A stretch of DNA of 64,000 nucleotides from Martinezella lusitana (GTDB taxonomy: Bacteria; Pseudomonadota; Alphaproteobacteria; Rhizobiales; Rhizobiaceae): assembly GCF_900094565.1 (NCBI RefSeq), contig NZ_FMAF01000026.1, positions 25,276-89,275 of the forward strand, in the 5' to 3' direction. Shown here in pieces: positions 63,145 through 64,000 of the stretch (position 1 is its first letter; every line of letters starts with the position of its first letter). The notes beneath the pieces are model-generated. The model made no database searches. It was not told the origin of the DNA and saw only the letters and a list, made by a program, of their open reading frames with translations. Made by a program: the position numbers and the translations under genes.

Positions 63145-63693
63145 TCACAGCTTCGCCGCCCCGGTGAAGAAGTCGTCGATCTGCTGGGGCGTGAAGCCCA
63201 TCGCCTGAAAGCCCTCCTGCATCATCGGCGACGATTTGACGAACGAGCCGGAATATTCATAGGCGATCTGCACCGATCGGTCCTGCGTTTTCACCCATCC
63301 ATCGACCTGGTCGAGAAGGCCTGCAGCGAGGAGCTGCAGTTTGAATTGGCGCGCTGAAACCATCTCAGGGACAACGATTGGCGCAACATAATCGGCGATC
63401 ATGCCCCCGCCATTTACCCAATCGACTATGATCTGATTGTCCTCTGCGACGAAGAATTCCCCTTCGTCGGAAACGATACGGATGGATTTCGGATCAGATG
63501 CCGTTCGTGTGACGCCGGGAGAAAGCGTCTGGTCAATCGTATCGAGCACCGGCGAGATATCGACCGGTGTGGCCTGCCCGCGAGCGGCGCCGTAGAGCTG
63601 GTTTGCTTCAGCGTTGCGAGCATTCGTCAAGTCGGTCATTACCCGCGCCGCACTGTCGGGAGCATCGAAGCCTTCGGATATTCGATGGCGCAA
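63145..63693 (-). CDS. Phage-like protein fragment, apparently chimeric
   Basis: A 182-codon frame ending at 63145, with TTG 63693 and ATG 63639 as possible starts. The first third ('DAPDSAARVMTDLTNARNAE', 'PVDISPVLDTIDQTLSPGV') and the remainder ('IVVPEMVSARQFKLQLLAAG', 'FTPQQIDDFFTGAAKL') look like pieces of two different phage structural-type proteins joined in frame. Function unknown; likely relic. Confidence 0.45.
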   Translation of the reverse strand: MRHRISEGFDAPDSAARVMTDLTNARNAEANQLYGAARGQATPVDISPVLDTIDQTLSPGVTRTASDPKSIRIVSDEGEFFVAEDNQIIVDWVNGGGMIADYVAPIVVPEMVSARQFKLQLLAAGLLDQVDGWVKTQDRSVQIAYEYSGSFVKSSPMMQEGFQAMGFTPQQIDDFFTGAAKL

Positions 63694-63923
63694 CGTCCGT
63701 CGTCTTCAACTGCGGCACCGGCGCTCTGGCATGTGCTCGGCCCTCGAAATCGCCCATGTGGCGTTCTCCGCGGTCGCTGCCACCGGCAAGATCAAGCCAG
63801 CGACTGTTTCCAAGGAAGGCGCCGCCTACGCGGGCGTCGAGACGATCTGCGCCGATCCATCCCACACCACCACCGTCAATGCCGTTGTGCTCGTCGCACA
63901 GGCCTAGTACCCCTCCGCAGAGA

Positions 63924-64000
63924 TTATGACTCTTTGACTGGATAGGCCTTGTGGAGTTTTTCACGGGCTTTTTCGGTGGTGAACATCCATTGGATTTGTG
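63924..64000 (-). CDS. IS630-like transposase C-terminus, cut by window edge
   Basis: The minus-strand frame entering from the right edge reads QIQWMFTTEKAREKLHKAYP and ends VKES at 63924. That is typical of the C-terminus of IS630-family transposases. The rest lies outside the window. Confidence 0.65.
   Translation of the reverse strand, partial: QIQWMFTTEKAREKLHKAYPVKES

Noticed and set aside
1..64000. CRISPR arrays, rRNA and tRNA genes
   Set aside because: No regularly spaced repeats and no convincing tRNA or rRNA sequences were found on reading the window.

Overview
The window reads as part of a large conjugative plasmid of a Rhizobiales bacterium (Rhizobium/Agrobacterium/Ensifer type). 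Three things point that way: a repABC replication-partition cassette with its antisense RNA, a complete Ti/Sym-plasmid-type quorum-sensing conjugation system, and satellite families that are largely rhizobial (DUF736, ArdC, ParB-like, DUF1419, DUF3991-TOPRIM, PmtA, paired Hsp20 genes with a ROSE element). I cannot name the species or plasmid.

Layout. 1-3.6 kb is insertion-element debris: an IS66-type transposase cut by the window edge, a serine recombinase and a broken Fic gene. 3.7-8.2 kb holds a cold-shock gene and repABC on the minus strand. 8.5-18.5 kb is traI plus the trb mating-pair-formation operon (trbBCDEJLFGHI, with no trbK). 18.7-20.2 kb is the regulatory block traR/traM plus a small XRE regulator. 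20.5-28.9 kb is DNA processing and coupling: traHBFA on the minus strand and traCDG on the plus strand, with an RSF1010-type oriT between them. TraI makes the acyl-homoserine lactone, TraR should respond to it and TraM restrain TraR. TraA with TraC/TraD should nick oriT, TraG couples the relaxosome to the Trb channel, and repABC maintains the plasmid.

28.9-42.6 kb lies on the side of oriT that should enter a recipient first, judging by RSF1010-type nick polarity. It carries a nuclease, a WGR protein, a zeta-type toxin-antitoxin pair, an HU gene split by a group II intron, and then a run of minus-strand genes: DUF736, ArdC, a 195-aa protein, ParB-like, NYN-LOTUS, DUF1419, TOPRIM and a small remnant. 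Most of these have a long GC-rich 5' leader with extensive inverted repeats (for example arms of 18 and 22 bp at 36.5 and 37.4 kb). All are encoded so that the transferred strand would be their template. This resembles the single-stranded-promoter logic of plasmid leading regions and is the most interesting signal here. Several genes in this block are frameshifted.

43-62 kb is accessory cargo: phospholipid N-methyltransferase, secreted polyhydroxybutyrate-depolymerase-like protein, ROSE-controlled Hsp20 pair, GlmS, an FMN reductase, an RND efflux pair, a MazEF-like pair, an SH3 protein and an MFS exporter. Fragments of ParE, an exonuclease, a MocR-type regulator and LigD are scattered among them. 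62.6-64 kb is again debris of IS5-like, phage-like and IS630-like sequence.
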